NCBI GenBank assembly: GCA_015501595.1
Contig: JADNRX010000501.1
Coordinates: forward strand, 1-37,807
DNA from: Hymenopellis radicata
Lineage: Eukaryota; Basidiomycota; Agaricomycetes; Agaricales; Physalacriaceae
DNA length: 37,807 bases
Direction: 5' to 3'
Both the position numbers and the translations under genes were made by a program. The notes under the pieces were generated by a model. It saw nothing but the letters and a program-made list of their open reading frames with translations. It ran no database searches and was not told where the DNA came from. This document shows positions 1-10,731 of the stretch, in pieces. Every line of letters begins with the position of its first letter. Positions within the stretch are counted from its first letter, which is position 1.

Positions 1-1941
1 ATGATGTATGCGAACATGAATCGCACGATTATGATTCGCATATGCGGGGGTACTGAGCGCTGGCCGTCGGGCACGACCTCCCATCGAACATTATGATTTC
101 TTGCATGTGTCTCGTTGCATCTCATTCACTCATAGCATTTTACACACTCACGACCGCCCTTGTCCCGTTTTACGCCAAGCTCCCGCTAGATGTTCTTCCA
201 TCGCATTGCGTCATCATCATACACTTGCTATACTCCTTCTTGGCCTGCCCTCCCTCCCACTCGTTGTCTATTCTTTTAAATTTATATATGTGCTTCATAT
301 CCCATTGTACTACTGTACTTTACCAGCCGCCGCGAAGGGTCTGCGCGCTCCAGATCCCCGAAAATGTATTTTCTCCGTAATTTATCTTGCTACGGCTATG
401 TACAGAGATCAAACAATATGATTGGTGTATTACTTGCTTTGTCGAATCTTTGGAAGTTGGAGATTCGAAGAAGAGATGGTGATCGTCACTTCTTTTGCAT
501 GACGGTGAGTCAGCGTCTTGTCGACAATTGCTCATGAATTCGAACGTCTAGCGCGCGTCTGAATTCAACTATAACCCGCTGGGTGTTCCAGAAGGGAGTG
601 CTACTTTTTGCAAATCACAATCGACATGCGGTGGGCGTAGTTCTGCGGTCATGTGCGGGGGCGAAATGAACGCGAGAAAAGGGAATGCGATGAATCATCC
701 GGCACGGAGATGAGCGGTTATATGGGAAGTATGCAAAGGTCCGCGCCGTGTAGTTGTGTGTTGATGATGATGAGTAGGATGATTCGCGATCGGACCGGTG
801 GCGGTTCGAATTCGGGTGGTGGGATGGACGAGAGTTGAATGGGGAAGGGGGCAGTGGAGATGTAGATCCGTATCTTCGCAAATGAAAACGTGGGCGCCAA
901 GTACTTATGTCCGTGACAGTGGTGGCTGATTTAATCGTTCATCCAGTGGTGTTGGGTGGATTTTACCTCCACGGAGGATGGTACATCTGTGATGATGGGG
1001 GCGTTATTAGCGTATCGAACGGATACTTTCGGTGGATTGGATTCGGATATACGGCTCGCTCAGTCGGTGTGGCGCGCGGGCCGAGATGGAAATACAGGTG
1101 ATGAATACGATACGTCCGGGGGTTCAAGTTCAATTACCAACTTGTCGACGGTCGTTCATCCGCATTTCGAACTCAGTCGCGGGTAGCACGTCCCACTTAG
1201 ACGCTGGCGTCAACTTTGGGCCTTCCGCATGAGAAGGCAGTGCAATCTTCAATCGAAAGCGGTATTCGCATATGGATACCTTCGTACCAGGGAAGGACTT
1301 CTCATCTCATCTCATCTCACATTTACCATCCATCACATTCATCTGGGAATTCGAATTCGAATCTGATTCTGTGCGCCGTGCGTGGACGGAAAAGCGTTCG
1401 CGTGGTTCTTGACAAGCCACGACTTGATTATGCAAAAGATCTCTCAGTTACGCCGGCGGAGTAGCAGCCCAAAAAGGCCCAACTTCCATGAAGTAAACAC
1501 CTTGCCATCCTAATGGTAGCGCTTCCATTCGCTGCGCCATCAAAATATTTTATAAATCAGCAATACGGAGGTTATCTTTCCAGGCTCTAGAGTTGTTCGT
1601 GTAGCGGGCACGTGAGAGTTACTCGTATAGACACGGTGCTGCAGCGGACAACCGTCCCGCTGCCACTGCCACTTACTGCTGTACAGTCACGGTTGATATC
1701 ATATGGCTTCAGCGCATGAAAGTAAGCCTCTATACGAGCATATAATTCGCGCCGAACCGCCTCCACGGTCATGCTATAGCGTGATTCAAATTCGAAAGTG
1801 ATTTGCGCCACATACAGAGAAAATGATCAAACAATATGAACGAGGCGATCTATAGTAATTCGTACATACGTGCATAAAGAGCAATTCGAGAGCGAGGAGT
1901 TACGAGCGCCCAAGGGAGCAAATAAGAAACGGAACATCACT
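1..1941. other. No recognisable gene; low-complexity CTCAT run
   Basis: I see no convincing coding structure here: the open frames are short, overlap on both strands and match no family I know. A short run of CTCAT units lies at 1301-1320. On the minus strand, about 1811-1680 holds a coding-like stretch (translation contains ESRYSMTVEAVRRELYAR) that ends at a good donor, GTAAGTGG. It could be a further 3' exon of the AAA-ATPase-like gene that ends at 1942, but the intact paralogue at 26.3 kb has no matching stretch, so I did not join it. Confidence 0.4.
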
Positions 1942-3482
1942 TCAAACGAAATGATACCCTTCGTCACCTTGGGTATATAGGCGAATGGCGTCGATAACGT
2001 CCCGCGTGCCGTATGTCAGATGAACGTCAGGTCCCAACTGGTAACCCCGAACATCTTGTAGGATTTTACCAAGCAAGAGGCGATCTTTGGGAGAAACGGC
2101 TTTGCACAACCAAGCGATCTCATCGACTGAAAGTCCAAACGCCGCATTCACATACGAATGACGGGTATAGTCTTCGGATATCTGGTTCCACGGACTCGGG
2201 GCAAACCAGATATCGTCGTCGTCGCAATAGTCACCATCGTCGCCTTCCATGTATTCACCGAGTATGAGACCATCAGCGACCAATCCACCCAAGTCTCTGA
2301 GTGGACGAACGAGGATGGAATCGATGAGGCCCGCTATTCTGGCGTTGTTGTTGTAGGCACGAGCCGGGGCGTTGTAGTTGTCAATGACAACATACACTGT
2401 CCACCCAGACGTTCCTATGAGGTGCTAACGGTAACAGATGTGAGCTGTGAATTATTTGTACGAGTCCACAAACGAAACGTACTCGAATGCCTTCTATGCA
2501 AAAAAAACCGTTCTTCTCGAGACATCCTGGAAATGCTGCGTCCGTATTGGCGTCTAACTTAAACAGATCGGCGTACTGCCCCATGAAAGTCATAATGCTG
2601 CTCTGGACGTGCAACTGTAGCATGCCCTTGAAATCCTCAACAGGACGGTTGGACACTTCCGCAAGGTCAAATAACAAGCACAGCCGCCTTGAACTGCTCG
2701 GAAAATTAAGCGGCGAGGACATGATTTTCGTGGCGCTGTACATGTCTGTGAACATCTCGGAATCCGTCAAAGCCGAGTGATAGTACAAGTTCATCATGGC
2801 GAAACAAGTCTTCCCAAACCCAGAGGGACGACGAATGAGGGAGAGCGGCGCACCCAGACGATCCATATCGTCCATAGCGCCGGTTTTGTCTATCCAGACG
2901 ACGCCGTTTAAACGGGACGCGTTGGTGTACCCAACTTTAGAAGGCGGAAGACGCTGCTCAATCCGTGAAAATATGTAACCTCCAGCTAGATAACAAGGGC
3001 GTACCATGGGCATGTTGGGGTCGATGCCACACCTCAGGAGGCCTGGGCGCACGGCAATGAACGCCTCTCGCGGTATGAAGGTATAAGAGGACGACCTTGA
3101 CCCCGGGGAGACGCTAGAGTTCATTTTGCAGTGTGGATTTGCGAGCGCGTAGTCTAAACATGGTAAGCCACAAAATGAAGCAACGCTGCATGCCCTTACC
3201 CGTCGGCTCGGTGTCCCACGCAGAACCAAACCAGACCATAGGCGGCTCGTACATGTCCACAACGTCGTCCATAGCCACAGTTTCAGCATCGTCCGGAAGC
3301 GCGTCGTTTGGCCCTCGTGCGGATATCCAGGCGCGATCGCAGCCAGCCAATGTACATGGACATTGAGAATCGGCATGGGCTTTCAGGATGGCGTCGAGGG
3401 CCTCGGAAAATGTCTCTCCACCGACGATACAGCGAAATTTGTGTTCGCAAGCTAGAAGGACGGTCTCGGGTTGTGGTGCCAT
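1942..3482 (-). CDS. Fungal AAA-ATPase-like P-loop protein, copy A
   Basis: Intact three-exon gene encoding 478 aa. Exons on the minus strand are 3482-3200, 3153-2483 and 2424-1942; introns are 46 and 58 nt with GTAAGG..TTTAG and GTACGT..GTTAG borders. The motif RRPSGFGKT (residues about 202-210) corresponds to the RPRRFGKT-type P-loop of the predicted AAA-ATPase-like family (PF09820 type). VIDNYNAPA (about 331-339) sits where that family usually has a DEYD-like Walker B. The N-terminal 90 residues are Cys/His-containing and unassigned; the C-terminal third is acidic and conserved between copies. The ATG at 3482 was chosen because the relic at 8867 and copy B start at the same place; the codon further upstream is a TTG. 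Exons 283, 671 and 483 nt long match copy B exactly. Cellular role is unknown in fungi; I do not infer one. Confidence 0.8.
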
Positions 3483-3531
3483 GGTGGTTCGTAACAAAGG
3501 GAGAGAAAATAATTCAAATGATGGATGAGAT

Positions 3532-3543
3532 GATCACGTGATC
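3532..3543. promoter_or_regulatory. E-box palindrome GATCACGTGATC upstream of copy A
   Basis: A perfect 12-bp palindrome with a CACGTG core lies 50 nt upstream of the copy A ATG. The same 12 bp occurs 50 nt upstream of copy B and 36 nt upstream of the relic at 8867. CACGTG is the classical bHLH (E-box) site, and TCACGTGA resembles sites bound by Cbf1-type factors in yeasts. Conservation at a fixed distance is seen; binding is inferred. Confidence 0.6.
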
Positions 3544-3959
3544 GCAATGAGGCCATGGTTCAACGTTCAACGGTTGCTGGGAACCAAGATAAATTAGTCT
3601 AAAGATACGATCAAAGGGAGAGAGTGCACAAAAGAATGCATTGAAAATAAGGGGGAAATTGAAAATCTGTTGTCTATTGACAACAGCAAACACTGAGACT
3701 CAACCACAGGAGAGAGACGCAAGAGCGAGAGAAGGGAAAAGAGGCGAAAGAAGAGATACAGGCTCACACAACAATGCACAAGAACACGCTCTGTACCGTA
3801 GACGAGAGAATACAAATGTGTAGACGAGATGGGAGCTGAGAAGAGAGAGGGCCTCCAGCCGCCCGTCCGAATCTTCCGATCCAAGTCATAGCCAAACAAA
3901 CCAACATAACGCGTCAAATCCAAATCCGCGGAACCAATCTCGTGTGTAAACACAGATCG
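3544..3959. other. Intergenic, tail of a relic AAA-ATPase-like copy
   Basis: No gene. On the minus strand about 3655-3625 resembles the 3' flank of copy B near 26,300 (shared TTGTGCACTCTC). This region is therefore the degraded 3' flank of the relic exon that lies at 3960-4248. Confidence 0.4.
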
Positions 3960-4248
3960 TGTTTACAGGGGGAAACATTACTTGAGAATGGTAGTCGCTG
4001 TTGGGTGCGCGCGCGAATGGCGCCAATAACGGAGTCCCGTGTACCGTACACCACATCAACGTCAGGTCCAAACTGGTAACCCTGTACATCTTGTAAAATT
4101 TTACCGGCGAGCAAAAGACGGTCTTCGGGAGAAATGGCTTTACAGAACCAGGCTATCTCATCGACGGAAAGCCCAAACGCCGCATCCACATACGAATGAC
4201 GGGTATAGTCTTCGGAAATCTGGTTCCGCGGACTCGGAGCAAGCCAGC
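3960..4248 (-). pseudogene. Relic exon 3 of an AAA-ATPase-like gene
   Basis: Minus-strand translation gives recognisable exon-3 pieces such as FGLSVDEIAWFCKAISPEDR and GYQFGPDVDVVYGTRD, closely similar to the end of copies A and B. It starts abruptly near 4248, in the middle of the exon, next to an unrelated CTCTTCTCGG-like stretch. It carries small insertions relative to A/B (RLLLAGKIL against RLLLGKIL, and RDSVIGAIR against RDVVDAIR). No P-loop exon is attached. A broken duplicate, not a gene. Confidence 0.75.
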
Positions 4249-4555
4249 TTCCACCTCTACCCGAGAAGAGGAAGGACTTCGAGGCTTGGAGGCGGTGGAG
4301 TGATAACGAGTCATATGCTCAAAAATCTTGTGCAATAGTATGTCGACCCAAAAAAGATGAAAATGTCTATGTAGTTGAAACTTGACAGAAGTCAGTTTTT
4401 ATCATGTCGAAGCATCCGCGCATAACATCACTGATAGTCGAGTCAGTGCCAGAAATCTTTGAACGGCTAATGCCGTGCTCCGCCTGCGAGGTGATGGACG
4501 TTCCATCCATGGTCGTGGTTCCGGGTCAAGAAGGGAGCGTCCCCAATAAGGCAAC

Positions 4556-4736
4556 TTTCATATCCACAAAGACGAGCCACCACCACCACCCTTTGAGTAT
4601 GCGGATCTCATCAGTGTGTAAGTCGTTAACTTACAGTGTTCCTACATTGGCTGACGTGTCTGATTGAACTATTTTAGGTGCATGAAAGACGGAAGTGCGG
4701 CTGAGTCTGGGCCGAACTCATGGAGCTTGATGGCGA
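4556..4736 (+). pseudogene. Unidentified coding-like fragment with one intron
   Basis: Two short coding-like pieces (4556-4617 and 4678-4736) are joined by a well-formed 60-nt intron (GTAAGT..TTTTAG, 4618-4677) and followed by another GTAAGT donor at 4737. The joined translation reads through FEYADLISVCMKDGSAA. The upstream frame is closed by a TAA and I find no start. I do not recognise the family. Probably a leftover of a gene rather than a working one. Confidence 0.3.
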
Positions 4737-5157
4737 GTAAGTATGCGAAGCCGTACAATATTGAATATACAGCTGCAGGCGAGCGCCTTTACGACCGTGG
4801 CTTAGGATGCAGAGGGCGTGAAGGTTTAGGTTGATTCGTAAATCTGTTTCAAGTTAGGGAAGGACTAACTCGATGTCCAATCAGGTCAGTCCAGCTCGCA
4901 AACAAGTGCTGAAAAGTCCTGACTGTCAATCACTTCAACCAGCCAATCCTGGGCCTCATCGACGGGAGGACCTGAGGCGAACGACTTACTCGAGACTTTT
5001 TACTTCCGACGGGATCAACTCGAATAAAAGTGATTACGTTCGCATCACGCATTCTCGCATGAGCGGACTTTTCGCCTTTTTGGGACGTGAGCAATGAGCA
5101 TCAATCGCCTGTGGCCGTAAATAAGGCTTCACGTCCGACCTCGATCGGCTCTCGCGA
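4737..5157. other. Intergenic, upstream region of the MFS gene
   Basis: No gene or repeat recognised. The stretch leads into the transporter promoter. Confidence 0.4.
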
Positions 5158-5166
5158 GTATATAAG
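5158..5166 (+). promoter_or_regulatory. TATA box of the MFS transporter
   Basis: TATATAAGG lies about 60 nt upstream of the transporter ATG at 5224, a normal spacing for a fungal TATA box with a short leader. No other ATG intervenes. Confidence 0.55.
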
Positions 5167-5223
5167 GACACGCGAAGGTAACAGCAGTCTTCCTTTTCCT
5201 CCCAACCGCTTTCCGTGCTCTCC

Positions 5224-7299
5224 ATGACGGAGACACAGCAGACGACAGCATTACCTATACCCACCGCAACTCTTCCCGACGACAAGACTGACCCATCCAT
5301 TACAGACGCGACAACACACACTCATTTGAAAGACGAGGAGGAAATAGTCGTCGACTGGGATGGTCCCGACGACCCAGGAAATCCCAAGACGTGCTTTTTT
5401 CAACCGGAAATTTGGAATATTTCGTGAATCTGAGTTTTTACAGATGGTCCTACAAACGGAAATGGGGAGCGACCATAACGGTGTCCCTATTCTTGCTCAT
5501 GAGTCCAATCTCGTCGGATATTTTGGCGCCAGCGGGGAGCGCCCTTGGAGAGGACCTGGGAATTCACAGTCAAGTGCTGCTGGCTATGACCGTATCGGTT
5601 TTCATCCTAGCCTACGCAGTTGGTCCTTTGGTCAGCCTTCCATTCAATAACACTGGTGCTTAGTATCATCTCATAACAGACGACAGTTATTTGGCCCGCT
5701 GAGCGAAATCTACGGCCGACAGAAAATACTACAGTTCGGAAATCTCTTCTACTTGGGTGCGTTCTCATGATCTTGTTATTCAACGTAATCTTTCTAAAGC
5801 GCACTTCAGTGTGGAATCTAGCTTGTGGTTTCGCGCAGAACCAGCAGCAACTACTCGCGTTCCGATTTCTCAGCGGCATTGGCGGATCAGCACTGTCGCA
5901 GCAGGCGGAGGCACATTGGCTGATTTGTGGCGTCCGGAGGAACGAGGAAAAGCTGTTTCCATTTATGTTTTGGCGCCGCTCTTGGGTCCCGTTGTTGGTC
6001 CCATTGCTGGAGGTTGGATCGCAGAGAAGACGACGTGGAGATGGGCTGTGAGTTCATACTAATGCAGTGACGTTTCTTCTTCAGACAAACTGACAGGCTC
6101 ATCTAGTTCTGGGCTATATGTATTGCCGATCTCATTGTTCAAGGCCTCGGGCTACTATTCCTTACAGAAAGTAAGCCTTTATGATACCAGCAGACGTACG
6201 CTATGCTAATGATCTGCACAGCATACCCTCCCGTCTTACTGGAGCGAAGAGCCAAAGCGTTACGCAAAAGCATGGATCTAGAGAAGGGAAGTCGGCGCGT
6301 TAGAACAGTGTACGAAAAGGCTGAAGCTCGAGAGTACGTTTATTCCTCCGACACCAACTCCCACGTCTTGTTGATCATCGCTAACAGCTGGAAATCAATC
6401 TTTGGGAAAGCACTATCCCGTCCATTCGCTCTATTCATATACGAACCAGTCGTACAAGTCATCGGCGTCTACACTGCGTTCACTTATGGCATACTCTATC
6501 GTTCGTCTTCCACGCTGCCCTCCATCTCAAACCCTATCCTAACACACGAGTCTTACAGTCTTCTTCACAACAATACCACGCATCTTCGCAGAGGTGTATC
6601 ACTTCGATTCGGTATTACCGGTCTACATTACATCGCGCTCGGCGTGGGGCTTGTCGTCGCAGCTCAAGGGAACGCACATTATATGGACAAGATCTACGTT
6701 CGACTCAAAGAAAGCCACGGTGGCGTTGGGAGACCGGAATTTCGCGTTCGTGAGTGTTCGCTTATGTCCTTCTGAGAGTTATGAGTGTTCACTGCTATGC
6801 ATCTCAGCGACGATGATCCGGGATCAATAATCTTCCCAATAGGTATTCTCATCGCCGGTTGGTGCGCAGATGCCGGTGTGCATTGGATCGGGCTTGATGT
6901 TGGACTCGCGCTGGTCGGCTGTGGAATGATCCTCGTTTCCCAGAATATGCAAGCCTACATCGTCGATTGTTTTGCACTGTACGCCGCGTCAGGTATACAT
7001 GCAGCTTCCTCTCCTTCCTCAACGCTGATTTGCGGGTCCAGCGATAGCTGCGGTAAACTGCCTGAGGTCGTTGGCGGGTTTTGGATTCCTCTATTTGCAC
7101 CGGCGATGTATGCTAAGCTGGGATACGGGAAGGGCGCGACAATATTAGCTGTGGTTGCGATTGTGATAGGATGTCCTGCGTGAGTGCAGGTTTCCTTGAA
7201 ATGCTGAGTTGTCGGAACTGATACCGTGTTTTTAGCCCGTTCGCTTTCTGGAAGTATGGCCAGAGGCTACGCGAGAAGAGTCGCCACGCCCGAAAGTAA
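5224..7299 (+). pseudogene. MFS transporter (DHA1 drug/polyamine type), frameshifted
   Basis: Eleven exons can be traced: 5224-5390, 5444-5630, 5687-5756, 5810-6047, 6107-6170, 6222-6333, 6388-6500, 6559-6749, 6808-6992, 7042-7179, 7236-7299, with ten introns of 49-59 nt. The conceptual protein (about 500 aa) is a plasma-membrane proton antiporter of the major facilitator superfamily. Diagnostic stretches are FGPLSEIYGRQ (loop 2-3 signature), FRFLSGIGGSA, LADLWRPEERGKA and GPVVGPIAGGW (antiporter motif C region), typical of fungal polyamine/azole-resistance DHA1 carriers. The frame is broken four times, near 5897-5900, 6606-6609, 6818-6822 and 7087-7090. Each break is mended by adding one base to a short run, and there is no in-frame stop otherwise. 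It is either a young pseudogene or sequence error. It lies head-to-tail with the SDR gene. Confidence 0.85.
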
Positions 7300-7622
7300 A
7301 TAGAGTTCCTTCCCCAGAGATGTCGTTGTCCCAATCAGTTCTGGAATCTGAATGCTAACGTTACGCGAGGTCACGGGATCATGAAAAGGCTTCCCAAAAT
7401 TCGTTTGTGAATTCTTGGGAATCCTCCATTTCCGAACCGGGGAATGACAAACTGGGCCGCCTCGTCACTGACTCATCAGTGGAATTTAACCTTACTAACA
7501 CATAAAGATTGGCATCAGTAGTTGCTCAAAAACATATTTAATCCTTCCTTCTCCTCATCGTCAACTCATCCTTCGTTCTCATCTATCCTGCTTAACAAGC
7601 ACACGTACATCCTGCAATCAAC
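7300..7622. other. Intergenic between MFS and SDR genes
   Basis: No gene. The last 80 nt are pyrimidine-rich (TCCTTCCTTCTCC near 7540), a usual feature of basidiomycete promoters, leading to the SDR ATG at 7623. Confidence 0.4.
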
Positions 7623-8559
7623 ATGTCTGAGGCTCCGCCTTTCCCTTCCCTAACCCGACGGTGGCACACGAAAGCACAACCATCCACGTCCCCCACCCGT
7701 CCCGAGCTGTCTGCCAAAGGCAAGTCCGTGATAATCACCGGAGGAGGGAGTACTGGCATCGGCGGAGAGACGGCACGCTACTCCGCCGAGGCAGGCGCGT
7801 CTCGGATCGCCCTCCTCGGACGCCGGGAGCAGCGCCTTCTCGACAACAAGGCCTTCATCGAGAACAAGTTCCCCGGCGTCGAGGTCTTCACCATCTCCAC
7901 CGATGTCACCAAGAAGAGCGGATGCGGCCTTTTTCCAGTTTGCTGGCGACGGCAAGATCGACGTCCTTGTCCACAGCGCCGCCGCGGTCGGGCCCAAGGA
8001 GACCGTGGCGGATGTGGACAGCGAGAAGTACCTCGAAACCATCCAGATCAACGTCGCTGGCTCGCTCTGGGTTGCGCAGGCCTGCCTCCGCCACGCGGCG
8101 CCGGACGCAGTCGCCATCGCCATCAATTCGTGGGGCGCGCATTTGAGTCTCAACGACGCCTTTGCTTCATACTGCGTCGCCAAGTTGGCGGTATATCGGC
8201 TCTGGGACACCGTGGCACTTGCGAACCCGAACTTGAGCGTCTTCCATACCCAGCCCGGCGTGGTACTCACTGAGATGAACCTGAGCGTGGGCGGCGCCGA
8301 GAGTTTCAAGGATGTTAAGACTGACGATGGTAAGTGGAATGGCGGCGATTCTGAATATCGTGAAGCTGACTTTAACTTAGTATCTTTGCCGGCGAGCTTC
8401 AATGTTTGGCTTGCAAGCCCCGAAGCCCGATTCCTGAAGGGCAAGTTTATGTGGTGCAAGTGGGATGTCGATGAACTCAAGGCCCAAGCCAAGGAGATTG
8501 AGGCGGGAACGAAGCTGAATATCGGGCTTGTGGGATGGCCGTTTAATAATGCTAGTTAG
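7623..8559 (+). CDS. Short-chain dehydrogenase/reductase, one apparent frameshift
   Basis: NAD(P)(H)-dependent oxidoreductase of the SDR superfamily, about 295 aa, Rossmann fold, probably cytosolic; substrate unknown. Seen: the dinucleotide-binding motif ITGGGSTGIGGETAR (a TGxxxGxG variant), an HSAA stretch in the NNAG position, and catalytic Ser (NSWGAH) followed by YCVAK (YxxxK). The coding sequence is GC-rich. Exon 1 is 7623-8329 and exon 2 8381-8559, separated by a 51-nt GTAAGT..CTTAG intron that is a multiple of three without a stop, so it reads through unnoticed. The frame shifts at 7919-7921 (after VTKKS, before DAAFFQFAG): one extra base, or two lost. Everything on both sides is well conserved, so the break is recent or a sequence error. 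It runs tail-to-tail into the relic at 8585-8867. Confidence 0.8.
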
Positions 8560-8584
8560 AAGCCAGTGTTGGATGTTCAACCAG

Positions 8585-8867
8585 ACCCCATCCCACGCAG
8601 AACCAAACCAGACCATGTTCGGCTCGTACATATCGATATCGTCGTCCATAGGTATGATTGTAGCATTGTCCGGAAGGACGTTGTCAGGTCCCACTAATGC
8701 TCGTGGGATATCCAGGCGCGATCGCGGCTGCCCAATATATACGGGCATTGAGAATCGGCATGTGCTTTCAGGATGGCGTCGAGGGCATCGGCAAACGTTT
8801 TCCCATCAATGACACAGTGGAATTTGTGCTCGCAGGCCAGAAGTACGGTGTCGGGCTGGGCTGTCAT
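8585..8867 (-). pseudogene. Relic exon 1 of an AAA-ATPase-like gene
   Basis: Starts with ATG at 8867 and translates as MTAQPDTVLLACEHKFHC, matching the N-terminus of copies A and B. It continues to DMYEPNMVWFGSAWD after a one-base frameshift and an in-frame TAG following WISHEH (about 8700). Downstream of SAWD the homology stops, close to the stop codon of the SDR gene, so exons 2 and 3 are missing here. The upstream E-box palindrome is kept. Confidence 0.8.
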
Positions 8868-8902
8868 GGTGGCTCAGAGCGAAGGGAAAGAAGGAATGAA
8901 TG

Positions 8903-8914
8903 GATCACGTGATC
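8903..8914. promoter_or_regulatory. E-box palindrome GATCACGTGATC upstream of the relic
   Basis: Same perfect 12-bp palindrome as in front of copies A and B, here 36 nt upstream of the relic ATG. The shorter distance agrees with small deletions in the dead copy. Confidence 0.5.
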
Positions 8915-8939
8915 GTAAATAGGGGCTCTCATCTCGCTG

Positions 8940-9520
8940 CTTCATCTACTCTTGAGTAGCCGCCGTACGAGCCAGCTGGCCGGATGGCACACTGCAGAAA
9001 GGGGGAGAGGAAAGATATCAGTTATGCTAGTGAAGATATATGGGTATAGACGTACAGAAATGATGAGAATGTAGTACAAAGAGGTCTTCCTATCAACAGC
9101 ACTTCGGCAGGTCAAACCCGTTCTACGTGCACGTCGAAGACATCCCGTATGAGATGCTTTGGTGTAGCATTGCGACAACTGGAAAGATCTGCCCAAGTAG
9201 TAGCAGACGGTCCCGAGTCATCTCGTCGGCGGAGAGCCCAAACGAGACGCTCACGCCCAGATCGCGTACGTGGCGCACAGCGCGGCCGGAGTCAACCACT
9301 CGCGGATAGACGCCGAGGATATGACATATGTTCCATGGCTAGGTGGAGAGGCGGATACGATTCCTTTCTGCTTCGTAAAGATCGACAAGGGACGAAGATG
9401 TTGGCTGGCGCTGAATAGTAAAAAGAGTAATGTTGAATGATACAAAAGGCGTTCTTCGAAATGACGAGCGTACCACAAGTCCTAAGATGTATCCTGCATC
9501 CCAAAAAACTGTCTCAAGGG
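8940..9520 (-). repeat. Degenerate flank plus AAA-ATPase-like exon-3 remnant
   Basis: This stretch aligns by eye along its length with 27,960-28,545 (shared runs such as TACGAGCCAGC, GATATCAGTTAT, TACAAAGAGGTCTTCCTA, GTACCACAAGTCCTAAGAT). On the minus strand about 9290-9130 translates to FGLSADEM and DRLLLLGQIF, a heavily deleted version of the FGLSVDEIAWLCKA..DRLLLGKIL segment. It is duplicated debris of the AAA-ATPase-like locus. Confidence 0.6.
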
Positions 9521-9659
9521 TCCCGTCCGTCCTCTTCAGCCGCCAACCCACAACCGTTTCGAGCCTGTTCGCATGTGGCGCTGCTCCCAGTTCCGACTAT
9601 CCTTAGAGGTAAGCCGAATGTCCTTAAGACATTGTGTCGGATACGTCGCTCTTGAATGT

Positions 9660-10260
9660 GAATGGGGCAAGAATATCGCATTTACGACGGAATCTGCCAT
9701 GGAAGCGAGATCCGAGGGCTTGGCGGAGAATATCACGATGGCGCTGGAGAGAAGGACCGAATGCGTGGGGGATTCGACAATGGGCGTAGAGGGAGATACA
9801 AATGTGCATTTGGCCAGGTTGACCGGTGCTTCATACACACAGCAGAGATTACTACCAGGGTGTTTTGTGGAGACGATGAGCTTACCACAGTGCCATCCAC
9901 GTAGCCGGTCGCGCGACACCAACGCGACACCGTACGACCGCCATCCCGCGTCCATAAGCACTTTCGCGAGCAACGCTCTTCCAACTATTCTTGGAGCCAG
10001 CGAATTCGATACCCTGGACTAAAAGAGGGCAAGAAATGATCTGTAGTAAACGATACAGAGTAAATCCGATATCTTTGAAGCGCTCTGCAGTATAACGCAC
10101 CAATTCACCCAGTAGTGGTCTTCCACTTGGAATCATTTCATCCACCCGGAACGGACAGGCTTCCTGGCCGTCCATAAATCAGAGCAATCCTAGCGAGAAA
10201 TGCTTCTCTCGGCGGCGTCATGAAAGTTGGCAACAAAAAGTAACGATTCCCGAAAAGGCA
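9660..10260. repeat. Degenerate repeat R1, copy 1
   Basis: Shares long runs with 25,283-25,700 and 29,105-29,560, for example GCACCAATTCACCCAGTAGT, GTGGAGACGATGAGC versus GCGGAGACGATGAGC, and TCATGAAAGTTGG. The minus strand is coding-like in places (LLGELVRYTAERFKDIGFTL; VGRALLAKVLMDAGWRSYG) but every copy has stops and shifts in different places, so it looks like a dead gene that was multiplied. I do not recognise the ancestral family. The part at 9680-9790 is also found at 36,800-36,900. Confidence 0.6.
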
Positions 10261-10349
10261 ACTCGCCCGTTGGTTCTGTTCAACGTCTAATAGTAATAGA
10301 TCCTAGCCGCGACGCCTTCTCTCGTCTCATGAAAGATCACCCTGTACAA

Positions 10350-10731
10350 AACGGGGATTGCTGTCTTAGGCGCGACCTGGCTCACCATCCCGTGGGTCTA
10401 CCCAATTGAAACCTTACCACTCGAGTTAAGTATGTCCTTCCGTTCGATGTAAACGGCGTAAATATCCTCTCACAGCACCCTCCATATCGCTATAAACTTT
10501 CCATCTACCCGCATCGTCCGGATCTTCTATCCCGAGACTGGTAAGTGTTGCTCCTGTCTATTTGAATCGTTTTGTGGTTGCGCTGATCCCTTCGTAATGA
10601 ATCGTACTCTGGAGGAGATGGACTTTTTCTTCGCCAGCAAGAGCCCTTTCATCTGGACGAGGAAACACATGCGCATGGAAGAGCTCGCGGCTGGAGGGGA
10701 GATGCAAGTCTTGCTCAAGGCGAGGGCTTAG
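10350..10731 (+). pseudogene. 3' remnant of a sugar (MFS) transporter, copy 1
   Basis: Three exon-like pieces translate to LGATWLTIPWVYPIETLPLE, then VRIFYPET, then NRTLEEMDFFFASKSPFIW, ending LLKARA and a TAG at about 10,731. These are the last-helix and C-terminal signatures of fungal sugar porters (PETxxxTLEEMD). Introns GTATGT..CACAG and GTAAGT.. can be seen between them. The rest of the transporter is absent and the middle piece is out of frame. It sits just downstream of DUF6535 gene 1, on the opposite strand, and the same arrangement recurs at 32.8 kb. Confidence 0.7.

Noticed and set aside
1587..1811. Adding this minus-strand stretch as a fourth exon of AAA-ATPase-like copy A
   Set aside because: Copies B and C end with a conserved lysine plus TAA at the equivalent place, and B has no similar sequence downstream.
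8330..8380. Treating 8,330-8,380 as coding because the frame is open through it
   Set aside because: It has GTAAGT and CTTAG borders, the usual 51-nt length, and translation through it inserts 17 residues into a conserved SDR segment.
7650..8492. A 280-codon open frame on the minus strand
   Set aside because: It is the shadow of the GC-rich SDR gene on the plus strand, which has the Rossmann and YxxxK motifs and a proper intron; the minus frame shows no family signature.
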